A stretch of DNA of 64,000 nt from Limnanthes douglasii subsp. nivea (Eukaryota > Streptophyta > Magnoliopsida > Brassicales > Limnanthaceae). The stretch is from the NCBI GenBank assembly GCA_036936605.1, contig JAUPFV010000001.1:118118771-118182770 (forward strand), in the 5' to 3' direction. Shown here piece after piece: positions 11,783 through 22,877 of this stretch. Position numbers and translations under genes: made by a program. The notes under the pieces were generated by a model, which did no database searches, was not told where the DNA came from, and worked only from the letters and a program-made list of their open reading frames with translations. The stretch's first letter is position 1, and every line of letters begins with the position of its first letter.

Positions 11783-11950
11783 CTCTTCAGGATGCTGGTT
11801 GTGGCTTCCACAGTTCACCAATGTTTAAAATATACTGTTCAAGAACAAGTGGGAGTTGTCCGGAGTAGCCAAAAGATAGCAAGGAAATGCTATGCAACTG
11901 CGCTTGCCCCTAAAACTCTAGGGGCAGTCCGGGTAAACAAAGATTAGCAG

Positions 11951-13021
11951 TTGGTGGGGCCCTCTTGGGGTGAGGGTGAAATCGGTGACCCCCGAGAGAC
12001 CCCTGGTGTTTTGATTCCAATTGAAGAGGTTGAAACCCACTCAATGGCTAAAGGAAGAAATGTCAAAATTGGATCTAAGATGACATCAGAATTGAAGAGC
12101 AAAGTGTTGTCCTTTTTGGAAAACCACCAACATGTTTTTGCTTGGTGTAATACTGATGTAACCAGAGTGCCTGCCAATATTATATCACACCAATTATCTA
12201 TCCAGAGAGATGTAGCACCTGTTGTGCAGAAAAGAAGAGCTTTCTTTAAGGAAAAAGTTGATGTCATAGTTCAAGAAGTTGACCGGCTCACCAAAATGGG
12301 GCACATAAAGGAGTCTCAATATTCTTTATGGACAACCAATCCAGTGTTAGTAAAAAAGAAGAATGGGAAATGGCGTATGTGTATCGACTTTACTGACCTC
12401 AATAGGGCTTGCCCAAAAGATCTGTATTCAGTCCCGCAGATAGATCAGTTGGTAGACTCCACATCTGGGAACAAGTTGATGTCCTTCATGGATGCCTTCT
12501 CCGGTTATAATTAGATACATGTGGATCTGAAGGACCAGGAACACACTACTTTTGTTACAAATAGGGGCCTACATTGTTACAAGGTGATGCCTTATGAGTT
12601 GAAGAATACTGGGGCTACCTATTAGAGGTTGGTGGATAAAGCGTTCGTTGATCAAATTGGGAGAAATATGGAAGTATATATTGATGACATGATGGTAAAG
12701 AGTGTGGAAGAAGAATTACACTTAACATATCTTCAAGAAACTTTTGCCAACTTGGCAAAGGTTAATATAAAACTAAATCCAGAAAAATGTGTTTTTAGAG
12801 TACAGTCCGGAAAGTTTTTGAGGTATGTGATAAGTGAGAAAGGGATACAGCCTGATCCAGGCCAGCTTGATGCCTTATTACAGATGGATCATCCTTGGAA
12901 TATTAAAGAAGTGCAAACATTGACAGGAAGGTTAACTGCTCTAAATCGTTTCATCTCAAGGTCTTCAGATAGGTGTGCCCCCTTTTCCCAGACTTTAAAG
13001 GGTGCTAAAGACTTTAACTAG
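11951..13021 (+). pseudogene. Gypsy-1 reverse transcriptase
   Basis: The first open block (11951-12514) contains KRRAFFKEKVDVIVQEVDRL, VKKKNGKWRMCIDFTDLN and SFMDAFSGYN, which are the fingers and the first catalytic region. It ends in a TAG where the Gypsy-2 copy has CAG (Gln). A second TAG lies near 12623. The second block (12629-13021) carries the catalytic YIDDMMVKS, then NPEKCVFRVQSGKFLRYVIS and the thumb. The enzyme copies element RNA into DNA in the cytoplasm. The stops, at former glutamine codons, look like C-to-T decay. Confidence 0.9.
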
Positions 13022-13802
13022 TCTCCACAATGCGACCAGGCATTCAATGAAATAAAAAAGCACTTATCTTCCCCCAAGACTCTCTACAAACCTATTGACG
13101 GAGAGACATTGTATATATATATATATAGCAGTGTTCGAATGTGCTATAAGTGTGGTGCTAGTAAGAGAGGTGGACAGTTATCCTCGTCTGATGTACTACA
13201 TCAGCAAGAGCCTAATGGATGTTGGAAAAAGGTACTTAAAACTTGAAAAACTAGCATTAGCTTTGGTGATTGCTGCTAGGAAAATGAGGCCTTATATTCA
13301 GTCTCATTATATTGTCGTCCAGACGTTTTTTCCCTTGAAAAATGTTCTTCAGAAGGCAGACAAATCAAGCAGGATGACCAAGTGGTCAGTAGAATTGGGT
13401 GATTATGATATCGATTTCGCCCCTCGGACTGCAATCAAAGCTCAATCTGTTGCTGATTTCGTGGTTGAATTCCATTCGGACAGAAGTACTAAGCAAGCTG
13501 CAGATGGAATAACTAAGAAGGTATGGGTTATCCAAACAGATGGTGGATCAAGTACCATGGGTTGTGGTGCTGTGATATGTTTAACATCTCCGTATAGCTG
13601 GTTTGAAATTAGCCTTTCTGTGTGGAGCTAAAATAGTCAGGTTAATGAGTGATTCTCAGCTTCTTGTCCATCATGCCCAAGGTCAATCTGAGGCAAAGAA
13701 AGAATAGTTTATTAAATACTTGTTCAATCTTAAAGAAGTGGCAGCCAACTTCAAAAATGTTAGATTTGAGCACATACCCAGATCGGAGAACACACTAGTA
13801 GA
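13022..13802 (+). pseudogene. Gypsy-1 RNase H and the start of a second RNase H
   Basis: The block at 13095-13631 contains YYISKSLMDVGKRYLKLEKL, the end of the polymerase-linked RNase H, and then WSVELGDYDIDFAPRTAIKA, the tether. After a short linker it reads VWVIQTDGGSSTMGCGAVI, the opening strand of an extra RNase H of the kind found in Tat elements. The frame at the start is disturbed by a TATATATATATATA run at 13111-13126. The second RNase H continues frameshifted to ENTLVD, where Copia-2 is inserted, and resumes at 16413 with SLATIAYAESYP. Confidence 0.85.
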
Positions 13803-14296
13803 TATTGGGAATATTGTTTAGAGATTTCCGGATAAACTCTGAAGTCTTGTTTTAACAATTTCAGATTGAAATTATTTTGGTGGTTCTCTAAAATTTTCAA
13901 CCGGATAAAATCAGAGCGTATGCCTTTGAACAACGAGAATGAATATTTTTGTTGTTGTCGTTTTCTTCAACATAACCATACTTATTTATTCAACCAAATT
14001 TCAAAAACTGTAAAACAGTTTTAAGTCGAATAACGACTATAATTTTAAATGATAAAAATGGGCAAAAATATTCAAATTCAAATTTGAATTAATTTTCCTA
14101 ATTCAAAATTTCCATGAATATTCACAATAGCCTTATCATTCAAAATAAATTTAACCACAACCAGAAGTCTCCCCTTGGACCCACTAATCATAATATATTC
14201 TAACAAGCGTGTACTCTACACTCTCTGACTTGCTCGATATTATATTACGACTGCATTTGTCAACTAGTCAATCCAATTACACTAAAATATCCAACA
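13803..14296 (-). repeat. Copia-2 3' LTR
   Basis: It is the partner of 15914-16407. The outer end has lost one base of the canonical TGTTGG...CCAACA frame (TATTGGG here against TGTTGGG in the partner). Confidence 0.9.
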
Positions 14297-14849
14297 ATCT
14301 TCCCCCATTTTAGTGCAATTCATGATTAACTAAAACAAACGCACAACAAATAACAAATTTATGCATAAATGAAATATCGTAACGATTAAATTTCATATTA
14401 GTATATTACACATTCCAAATATTCGAATATCAAGGTATCACTAAGGATTGAACATTTACTATCCATAATGAATACTCGAAGATAATATACACATACATTT
14501 ACATTCTCAAATGTTCTTACTTGACACTATCTTTTACTAGCCTTGTGTCCTTATCCTTCTTAAGCATATCAAAGCCAAGTCCTAGCTTCTTGAAGCGGCT
14601 AAACTTCATACTTAAATAGGTAGATCTTTTGCTCTTGCACATGCATATGCAATTTTTCAAAAGAGCTATTAAGAATATAAACTTCAACCTCCACAACTTG
14701 CATGTCTGAACACATACTTTGGGATAATACTACTAATGTGTTCCAATCTCTAGATGTTAAGCTTTCCACATTGAATTCAGCACCTAACGTTATATTAGAT
14801 GGGAATTGGGTATCTTAACATGAGAGATTTCAAGTGGACTTTAATCACA

Positions 14850-15564
14850 TCCCAATAACCGATTGTGCACAAGATCTTTACTCAACCTTTTGGTTAAATA
14901 ATCGGCAACATTTTATTGAGTTCTCACAAACTCTACTGAAATAACATCACGCGTGATGCGCTCACGAATCATACTCTGTCTAACACCTAAGTGTCTAGAC
15001 CTGCCTTCGTAAACTTGTCTATTTACATTAGCCAAAGCAACTTCACTATCACATCCGATAGATTTAGGTGATATCTTTTGGGCCACAACGGAATTTCATA
15101 CACTAAATTTCTTAGCCACTCAGCTTCTTTACTAGTTGTTGCTAATGCCACAAACTCGGATTTCATTGTTGAATCAGTAATTCAACTTTGTTTCTTAGAT
15201 GCCCAAGAGATAACAAGTCCTCCGAGTAGAAATACACATCCACTTGTAAAGAAGTGGACTTCCATATTCAAAATATAACTTGCATCTGAATATACTACTA
15301 AGATTCGAACAACAAATCCAATATCCGACCTAGTGCTAGTCATGACATACATATATCAAGAAGCCCATTAGCTTCCTCCAAATCATTCATCTCAAAACTC
15401 GATGATAATAAAGTCTTGATTTCATGTAAAATACTTTTACTTTTGTCAACTTTTGGCATGAAGTAAATTTTGCATACCAATCCGATGAGTTTGGATGCAA
15501 TATGACAATATACCAAACGTATAGACAACTGTTTTTCAATTGAATAATACATCACTGTAACCAA
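14850..15564 (-). pseudogene. Copia-2 reverse transcriptase end and RNase H remnant
   Basis: The minus-strand block at 15340-15564 reads FEMNDLEEANGLLDICMS, the late polymerase region of copia pol. Further along (15290-15060) it reads YSDASYILNMEVHFFTSGCV and TMKSEFVALATTSKEAEWL, the RNase H domain with its catalytic Asp and Glu region. The end near 14850 reads NVADYLTKRLSKDL followed by a stop, the usual C-terminus of copia pol. Stops and frameshifts interrupt it. Integrase and everything upstream are missing. Confidence 0.85.
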
Positions 15565-15913
15565 ACATAACTATAAAATTCTTACAGTATACAATATCAT
15601 TAATTTATAATATATTATAAATAATTATATTTCAAAGCTACAAAAGGAAATTTTCTTTTAAATTTGATGGATGCAACGGTTTAGTTCATTATAATTTAAT
15701 AAAACCACCCATTGCAGAATAAACATTCTGATGGAGTAAAAAATATATTAAATTATAAAATATTTACAAGATGATGAAACCAAAACCAAATCTCTGTCTT
15801 AGTTTATCCAGAACGAGGAGTCAGTGTTATACGAATCTCATTTCGTCATTTCAATCTTCGTACATTGAATATTTCAATCTTCATGCACATCTTTTCATAT
15901 AATTTCAATCTTT

Positions 15914-16407
15914 TGTTGGGAATATTGTTTAGAGATTTCCGGATAAACTCTGAAGTCTTGTTTTAACAATTTCAGATTGAAATTATTTTGGTGGTTCTCC
16001 AAAATTTTCAACCCGATAAAATCAGAGCGTATGCATTTGAACAACGAGAATGAATATTTTTGTTGTTGTCGTTTTCTTCAACAGAACCATACTTATTTAC
16101 TCAACCAAATTTCAAAAACTGTAAAACAGTTTTAAGTCGAATAACGACTATAATTTTAAATGATAAAAATGGGCAAAAATATTCAAATTCAAATTTGAAT
16201 TAATTTTCCTAATTCAAAATTTCCATGAATATTCACAATAGCCTTATCATTCAAAATAAATTTAACCACAACCAGAAGTCGCCCCTTGGACCCACTAATC
16301 ATAATATATTCTAACAAGCGTGTACTCTACACTCTCCGACTTGCTCGATAATATATTACGACTGCATTTGTCAACTAGTCAATCCAATTACACTAAAATA
16401 TCCAACA
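15914..16407 (-). repeat. Copia-2 5' LTR
   Basis: It reads TGTTGGGAATATTG...ATATCCAACA on the plus strand, with perfect TG/CA ends, and matches 13803-14296 over its full length. Confidence 0.9.
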
Positions 16408-17777
16408 TTAGACTCCTTGGCAACCATAGCATACGCTGAGTCCTACCCATAGATTCATGTACAAGAATTCCCGTCCATTCAACCCAATCAGGGAAAGGAA
16501 GAGGAGGAAAGTTTAAGTATACAAGTGGTTCAACCTAATGACTGGAGGTATCCCCTTCTTCGATACATTTCGGATGACATTTTACCCCCGAAGAAAGTTG
16601 TGGCTAGGAAAATGAAGCATAGAGCTCGTGCTTTTTTAATCATAAGAGACATCCTTTACAAGAAGTCATTTAGTAAACCTCTATTGCGTTGTTTGGGGAT
16701 TGAAGAGTCCCGAATAGTGCTATATGAACTACATAATGGTGAAGGATCAGCATACTGTGACTATAGAGCTTTAACCCGAAGGGTTTTGTTGGCCGGTTAC
16801 TACTGGCCATCCATAATGGCAGATGCCAAGGAATTGGTAAGGAAATATGACCCATGCCAAAAATATGGTAATGAAATTCATATCCCAGCTGTCCCACTAG
16901 AATCAATTTCTGAGCCAGTGTATTTTGCTCGTTGGGGACTGGATTTAGTAAGGCCTCTACCGATGGCAATAGGAGGGTGTAGAACTATTATTGTAGCCAT
17001 TGATTATTTTTCCAAGTGGATAGAAGCAGCCCCCTGGCAGGGACAATTTCGAAAGTTGTTATAAAATTTATCATGTCTAACATATGTTGCAGATTTGGGG
17101 TTCCACAAAAGATAACCATAGATAATGGGCCATAATTTGATAACAAGGATATGGAGAGTTTATGTGCATCTAGAGGAATTAAGCATTGCTTCTCTTCTCA
17201 TTTCCATCCACAAGAAAATGGACAAGTTGAAGTGGCAAACATAACTATTTTGTCTGGTCTCAAAAATAATTTAGAAGAGACTGCTGCAAAATGGCCAAGC
17301 TATTTACAAAAGGTATTATGGGCGTACCGGACTACTCTTGGAGCTGTTACACAAGAATCTCCTTTTGCCTTGGTATATGGAATGGATGAAATTTCTCATG
17401 TAGAAGCAAATCTTCCATCATACATAGTCCATAATTTTTCCGAACAGGCTAATGATGTGGTAATCAGACGTCAATTGGACTTAATAGAAGAAAAAAGGGT
17501 TAAGGCTCATCTTAGAGCCACCCATTATCAAGGCTTGATGAGGAGCAGGTTTGCTTCCAAAATCAAAAGATGGAATTTTCAACTAGGGGACAAAGTGTTG
17601 AGAAAAGTCTTCCTACATACTAAGGAGAAGCAGTTCGGCAAGCTAGCTCCAAACTGGGAAAGGCCCTATGTGGTCTCCGATAAACTTAAGCGTGGGACAT
17701 ACAGGCTTCAAGACAAAGATGGAAGAATACTAAACCACCCCTGGAATATTGAACACCTCCGGTTGTATCTGAAATGA
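16408..17777 (+). pseudogene. Gypsy-1 integrase
   Basis: The first block (16525-17064) covers the N-terminal zinc-binding region, where the expected C-x2-C has decayed (YDPCQKY), and the first catalytic aspartate in RWGLDLV, followed by VAIDYFSKWIEAAP. A frameshift at about 17040 moves the rest to another frame. The second aspartate is in IDNGP near 17120, followed by a TAA. The block from 17151 has SSHFHPQENGQVEVAN, which holds the catalytic glutamate. The C-terminal domain ends NHPWNIEHLRLYLK at 17777. Integrase joins the cDNA to host DNA. Confidence 0.9.
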
Positions 17778-18308
17778 AAGTTGTGTAAATATAAACTTGT
17801 TTAAAGTCCATGTAAATATTAGGGGGCATACTCTTTCCTACCCTGGTGGCGCAGGGAGGTTTTAATGAGGTGTCCGAGTTTTTCAATAAAATTTGATGCC
17901 TTCTTAAACTATTCGGAGTGTTTTGATTTACAGTTTCTGTAAAGGATCTTTGGCAGATCGGATTGATCTAGTGAGATGATGACCATTTAACATTTGTCAT
18001 CGAAGATTTTAAACACTCTCATCTTAAATACTTGTAAAACAAATAAGGGATCTTTAAACATTAGATACTGAAATTTAACAAATATGAAACAAAGCAAAAA
18101 TTTAGCAAAGTAAACCTATCCGGCTAAAACCGGATGATGATATTAAGACATAAAATGTGCCTTGGCCATCCAAGGACTTTGAGTTTAAAAAACAATAGGC
18201 TTAACCGGACTCAAACCGGACACAGTTCAAAAATGTGTTGGCCTTCCAAGGACTTTAGTGTTTCATAAGGATAAGAAAAACAAAAAAAGGATAGTAAAAA
18301 TATGAGGG
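17778..18308 (+). other. Untranslated spacer between Gypsy-1 pol and the antisense gene
   Basis: No coding frame is present. The words CCTTGGCCATCCAAGGACTTT (about 18159) and TTGGCCTTCCAAGGACTTTA (about 18239) form a diverged direct repeat, each close to a run containing AACCGG. Because pol and the antisense gene converge here, 3' ends of both transcripts may lie in this spacer. Confidence 0.5.
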
Positions 18309-21254
18309 CTAATTCCCCTTCGATGTTCCTGCATCGTCTTTCTTCTTGGGATCTTTGGATTCGTCACTGGAGCTCTCCCCGGCTCCTTCTTCTTCATCAG
18401 TAGTGGAATCTATTCCACTACTATAGCCATATTGGTCACCTTCCACCATAGAATAAAACGAGAGGTCCTCATACTCTACATATCTTCATAAATCTCCAAG
18501 GGTTCGCTTCGGAAATTTCTGGTGGACAAAGAGTACCATATCAGATTTGACCTCTGCATCCTTTACTTCGAGGGATTCTATCACCTTATTGGTATACGCA
18601 TCGATCTTGGCCTAGATTGTCTTTTCATGCTCTTTCACCAAGTCCTCTTTCTCCTCGGTGACCCTGGACACAGTCTCTTCAAGAGAAGTCTTGTCAGTGG
18701 ACAAGGTTTGGATGATATCATCCTTGATCTTCATGTCTCCCTTCAAAATGGAAAGATCTTTTTCCAGTCCGGAGCATTTGGTTTGGAGCTATGTGTTAGC
18801 TGTCTCCGAAGTGACCACCTTGGCTGCCAGATCTTCTTTCTCCTTCCTCAAGTCCTCAAGCTCCTTCTTCAATACCTCAATACTTTGGTTGACATTAAGT
18901 AGGTCAGTGGACAAACTCTCTTTTTCAGTGTTAAGGGTGTTGATGAGGGCTGACTGACTCTTTACTTGCCTCTCCAAATTGAGCATTGGCTGAATATGAC
19001 CCAGTAGAGAGTGAGTCACTGAATCATTTTCCCCTGAAACAGAGAAAGACTTACCATTAAAAGTCACCATATTGGAGGAACTTGAGGGAAGGTAGGGGCC
19101 AGCAAAGTCGTCTTTATCAAACTCTCCTAAATAAAGACCAATGTTCTGGAGGCCACTAATGTCTACTACTTCCATATCTCCTCCGGTACCCTCTCTGGTG
19201 TGTAGATCGATGGGGATTTGCTCTGCCAGGGTGGGGTCGGTTGGATCGTCTGGAGGTAAAGGCTCCGAAAGGTGGAAGACCACTTCATCCCCCAAGGAGA
19301 CCTTCTTCTTTTTAGCGACCCTTTCATCGCTGCTAGCTCCCCTCTTTCGATCCTTTTTAGGAAGCCTTGGTTGGTTTTGAGGTTCACCTGCCTCCTTAAT
19401 GGATTCGTCCTCAGCTACTTTAAGTAAAGTAGCATCAATCCCTCCTTAGACCTGATCTCATTGGCTCTCCGGAGCAACCTCTTGTGCAGCACCCCGAACG
19501 ACCTCTACTGCAGCCTTTTTTTTCTTGCCCTTCTTGCCTTTCATTTTGCTTGGGGCTTTGGCTTTGGAGGGCAAGGACAATTTATCATCTTTCGCTTCCG
19601 TTCTCTTAAGTATAACGGTCGGAGGAGGGGGTGTAGTCAGCTCCTCCCAAGTGAGGTCTCTCCGGCCCGTTGTGTTCCATAGGTGGGACATCACCAAGTT
19701 TCCTGAGGTAAAGCAGTTGTGGAAAGAATTCCCACAACGCTCAGCAGCCCATGCATTTAATTTGGCACACGTGGTCTGCCCCTCCTCCACATAGTCGGAG
19801 AACTCCTTCGGCAATACTGACATAAAAAAAGTAATTCAGTTCGCAAAATGAGAAAGACAAACAAAGTAAAATACTTACCTCAGCTTTTCCCCCTGCTGGT
19901 GAGCATACTAGGATTGACACCAGCCTTGATTTTCCTCACATTCTCCCACGTCCCGCTAATGAATAAGAACCGGGTCTTCCAGTTTTTCTTTGATTCAAGG
20001 AGGTCATCCACCACTTTAAATTCATCTCCCATATTGAAGTGGTAGAATAAGATATGATGGTTTTTACAAAAGTTGGCCACCTCAAACTGCTTCATTATGA
20101 GGGGATACCGGACAACCTTGATGCCATAATGCAAGCGATGAGAGTATAGCAACCATTAGGACTCAACTAGTTTGGACAAAGTTTTATAAGGTGGAAATAC
20201 TTGACAATTTCTGGATCTAAGGGGAATCTGAGCCCCCAGTTGAACTGCTCAGTATAGATGACGATCTTGTTGAGCTTGCAGTCCATCGGAGTCTTTGGTG
20301 TGACTGGTATCCTCACCTTAACTGATTCAGGAATCCCCCACTTGTTTCGGATCCGGCCCAGCTCAGCAGTGTGAGTATAAACATAATTAATGTTCTGCTT
20401 GGCCAGCAGATACTTCACATTAACCTTGTGAAAACAAGGTCCCACTTTGCCTTCCAGACTCTCTGACAGATCCGGATGGGTCATGCAGACTTTCTCATTG
20501 CCTTTCCCCTTTTTATCGGAGGCAGCCTCTCTAGTTTGCCCGGAAGCTTCAGTTTCGAATGGAGCCTCTTCAACACTATCCTCCGTCACCTTTTCCATCA
20601 CTATGGAAGGTTTATCAGTCGTTTTGGATGGGAGAGTGCTAGTTTGTGGCTCAGCAGGTTGTCCGGACGGTTGAGCATCAGCCTCTCTTAAGGGTCTGGT
20701 GTCCGGCTAGGGCTCAGCTCTGGAGGACTTAGTATGAGAGCTAATTCTGGTAGCCTCCAATTCGGAGGGTTTGTCTTTTGGAGCTCTAATAGATGCCACC
20801 GATCTGGAGGCTTTATCTTTGGCTCCAGACTTGGAGGGCCCTGTTTTGGAAGACTTGGGTTAAGAGCCGCTTGTTTGGCCTTTTACCAGGCGCGTTGTCC
20901 AGCGAGGGTTAGTTTTCTCTGGGGATTTCTCGATGTCTGACCCGATAGCAATGAACAGAAAAGGCTTTCTAACACTCGATACTGCTTTCTCTTCCACGGT
21001 AGAAGGCTGAGACTCCTGAACCGAAGAGCCTGAAGGGATTGGCGAGAGTTTTGGTTGGAATAAATGTCTAGGTTTTGTGTTTTTGGCAGAGGATGATCGT
21101 TGATCAGCTTCTAAGGATGGTGAATCAAGTTTACTGCTTGGAGAGACTGGAAGGCCAGCAACGATACGTCTCTCACGTTCGACGTTTTGCGCTTTTTCTA
21201 GTTCAGAAAGATTTGCCAACCACCTTTCACAAGAGCGTTTCTCGCTGTGAACAT
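18309..21254 (-). pseudogene. Gypsy-1 antisense accessory gene (Transposase_28-like domain, coiled coil, acidic tail)
   Basis: The frame is read opposite to pol. It begins at ATG 21254-21252 (MFTARNALVKGG) and ends at TAG 18311-18309 after an acidic, serine-rich tail (TDEEEGAGESSSDESKDPKK). In between are a Ser/Pro-rich N-terminal third, a conserved core at 20600-19880 (NWGLRFPLDPEIVKYFHLIK, FKVVDDLLESKKNWKTRFLF) resembling the Pfam family labelled putative gypsy-type transposon, a lysine-rich linker (KMKGKKGKKKKAAVE), and a heptad-rich coiled coil (LSTDLLNVNQSIEVLKKELE). A GT-AG intron splits it after the core. Several frameshifts and stops show decay. Its function is unknown; related antisense genes occur in Tat elements such as Grande. 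There is nothing enzymatic I can point to. Confidence 0.8.
19817..19878 (-). other. Intron of the antisense accessory gene, copy 1
   Basis: On the minus strand the donor is GCTGAG|GTAAGT and the acceptor TTTATGTCAG|TATTGC, giving 62 bp. Downstream the frame continues LPKEFSDYVEEGQTT, homologous to LPKEFNDYLEAGQTT after the intron at 56501-56580. A TGA lies one codon before the donor, probably a decayed CGA. Confidence 0.8.
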
Positions 21255-21673
21255 AAAACTACCTAAGAAAAGTTTTGAGATGAGAGGTAAAAAGCTTTGA
21301 TAAGAAGAAATTGCAAAGTAATGAAGATGGTGAAACAATAAAGGAAAATATTTTTTACTATTGAGGCAAAAAGTTACTGATACCTAGGAGAAAACGAAGA
21401 GGCTAAGGTAATGATTGAAGGCAGCACTGACGTAAGAAACATTAAATGCAAGAGTTGCTTTTTAGGCTTAGTGGGAGCATCGTTCTAGGAAGAAAACGGC
21501 TGGTAGGACGAGTCAAAATGTGACACGTGTCCCACGATCCAGAGCAAAACTCTTGGAATAATGAAAAAGATTCAGTCCGTACAAACCCTGAACTGAATAC
21601 ATGAGCTATCCGGAGAATGTTGTTATTGGCTAAATGAGTTTTTTAGTCTTGCCAAAGATCTTTGACAAAACCT

Positions 21674-21687
21674 AAAAAAGGGGCTAT
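21674..21687 (+). other. Gypsy-1 polypurine tract
   Basis: AAAAAAGGGGCTAT directly precedes the 3' LTR, in the position used to prime plus-strand DNA. A near-identical tract on the minus strand sits beside the LTR at 54682. Confidence 0.75.
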
Positions 21688-22064
21688 TGATGAGTCCGGA
21701 ATTATTCACCACTCTTCACTGAGAAAATCGGACAGGGGCAATTCGGACAATAGGTGCCCACTGTACTATCCGGACAGGACAAAAGTACTTAAACAATAAA
21801 CACTTTTTGACTAAGCTAGGTGTTAATCTACTTAAAAACTAATGGGTCTTTAAACACGACCCGGTTTTGTAACTTGACCCGAAATCCCATGGGTCCATAA
21901 TTAAGGGTATAAATACCCAACCACTTTCATTAATGAGGGTAATGAATATTTAATACAACGAGACAACTTAAATCTCTCACTACAAAACATCCAAACATTT
22001 AATACCCTTGAAATTCTTTAAAACATCTGACGAAAATACCCTCTGGCCAAAATAATCCACACCA
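21688..22064 (+). repeat. Gypsy-1 3' LTR
   Basis: It begins TGATGAGTCC, ends CCACACCA and aligns throughout with 9523-9898, with roughly 35 differences by eye. It carries the same palindromic TATA motif at 21905-21918. Confidence 0.93.
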
Positions 22065-22476
22065 ATACAGATGACGTAATTGAGGTTGGATATTTTCAGA
22101 CGGACAATATGGCCAACGAAAAAAGTAAGGATATCTTGTACAAATGTAGACACAGCTGAAAATCAGAATGTTAGAAAATTGAAATCGTCAATTTAACCGT
22201 ATATTGATGTGCTACATGTTAAGGACGATATACAAAAAATATGGTATTTTTATTATACGAGATTACTTATATTATGTGTAATTTTATTCGTACAATCTAG
22301 TGATTGTATGTATCTTACGCACTTACTTATTGCAACTAGATTAAGAGTTTTGCAACAAGTGAGACTCGAACCTACTACTTCAATTTTGAGGGTTGTACAC
22401 TATGATAATATGCTACACATGGCATTATTTACGTTTTCTAATCGTATTAACATTGCAACTGACTGACGACCCTCCA
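22065..22476. other. Short AT-rich spacer between two retroelements
   Basis: Beyond the ATACA target repeat there is no recognised feature. An 85-codon open frame at 22209-22466 has no recognisable similarity. Confidence 0.5.
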
Positions 22477-22877
22477 TGATAGTGTGGTGGAAGATTAGAA
22501 GAAAGAAACAATGATAAAACTCGAAACCTAGGTTAGAGAATAAATGAGACTCAGAGAAATAATCTCAAAATTATATTAATCAAAGTCTGACAACCAAATA
22601 GGGTATAAAATGCTTTATATAACACTACCAAAAACCCTAATCCCAAATAAAGGAAGTTACATAAATATTTTAAAATAAAATAAATAAATAAAATCAACGC
22701 TAAAATATTAAAACTGTTCTTTAAAGGCTTTTTGAATCGAATTTGGGTATCAAACTTTGTGACAAGTTACAGTTTTGAAATCTTACGGACTCGCCAAAAT
22801 ATTCGTTCGAGTACCTATTTGATCCAATTTCGATACCTGAGCGAGAACTTAGCATGTTTGCAGTATTCGCTACATCA
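22477..22877 (-). repeat. Gypsy-3 3' LTR
   Basis: It is the homologue of 31825-32209, with many substitutions and several indels. The adjacent minus-strand sequence CCAACCAGGGAACAA is a plausible purine-rich tract. Confidence 0.85.

Larger units (their letters stand above)
13803..16407 (-). mobile_element. Copia-2: internally deleted Ty1/copia element nested in Gypsy-1 pol
   Basis: Two 494-bp LTRs (13803-14296 and 15914-16407) differ at about nine positions by eye. The flanking 5-mers GTAGA (13798-13802) and TTAGA (16408-16412) form a target duplication with one mismatch. Orientation is minus: the reverse complement of 14291-14313 shows a purine-rich tract (AAAATGGGGGAAGAT) next to TGTTGG, as expected just upstream of a 3' LTR. 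Only the end of pol remains between the LTRs. No gag, protease or integrase and no clear primer-binding site can be seen, so it must have moved with help or been deleted after insertion. Confidence 0.9.
9523..22064 (+). mobile_element. Gypsy-1: full-length but defective Ty3/gypsy element, Tat-like
   Basis: Two ~376-bp LTRs bound 12.5 kb. The flanking 5-mers are ATACG (9518-9522) and ATACA (22065-22069), a target duplication with one transition. Inside, in order, are a primer-binding site, gag remnants, aspartic protease, reverse transcriptase, RNase H, a second RNase H start, integrase and a long antisense gene before the polypurine tract. Dual RNase H and an extra 3' gene are traits of the Tat branch (Retand, Ogre, Grande relatives). 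The element is interrupted by Copia-2, lacks the gag core and has stops and frameshifts throughout pol, so it cannot be autonomous. The LTRs differ at roughly 35 positions by eye. Confidence 0.92.

Noticed and set aside
15078..15278. Plus-strand 66-codon frame in Copia-2
   Set aside because: It is the complement of the copia RNase H remnant, which is clearly on the minus strand.
18522..19380. Plus-strand open frames opposite the Gypsy-1 accessory gene
   Set aside because: They are shadows of the minus-strand coding. Only the minus frame matches the homologous gene at 55123-57590 and has a coherent domain layout.
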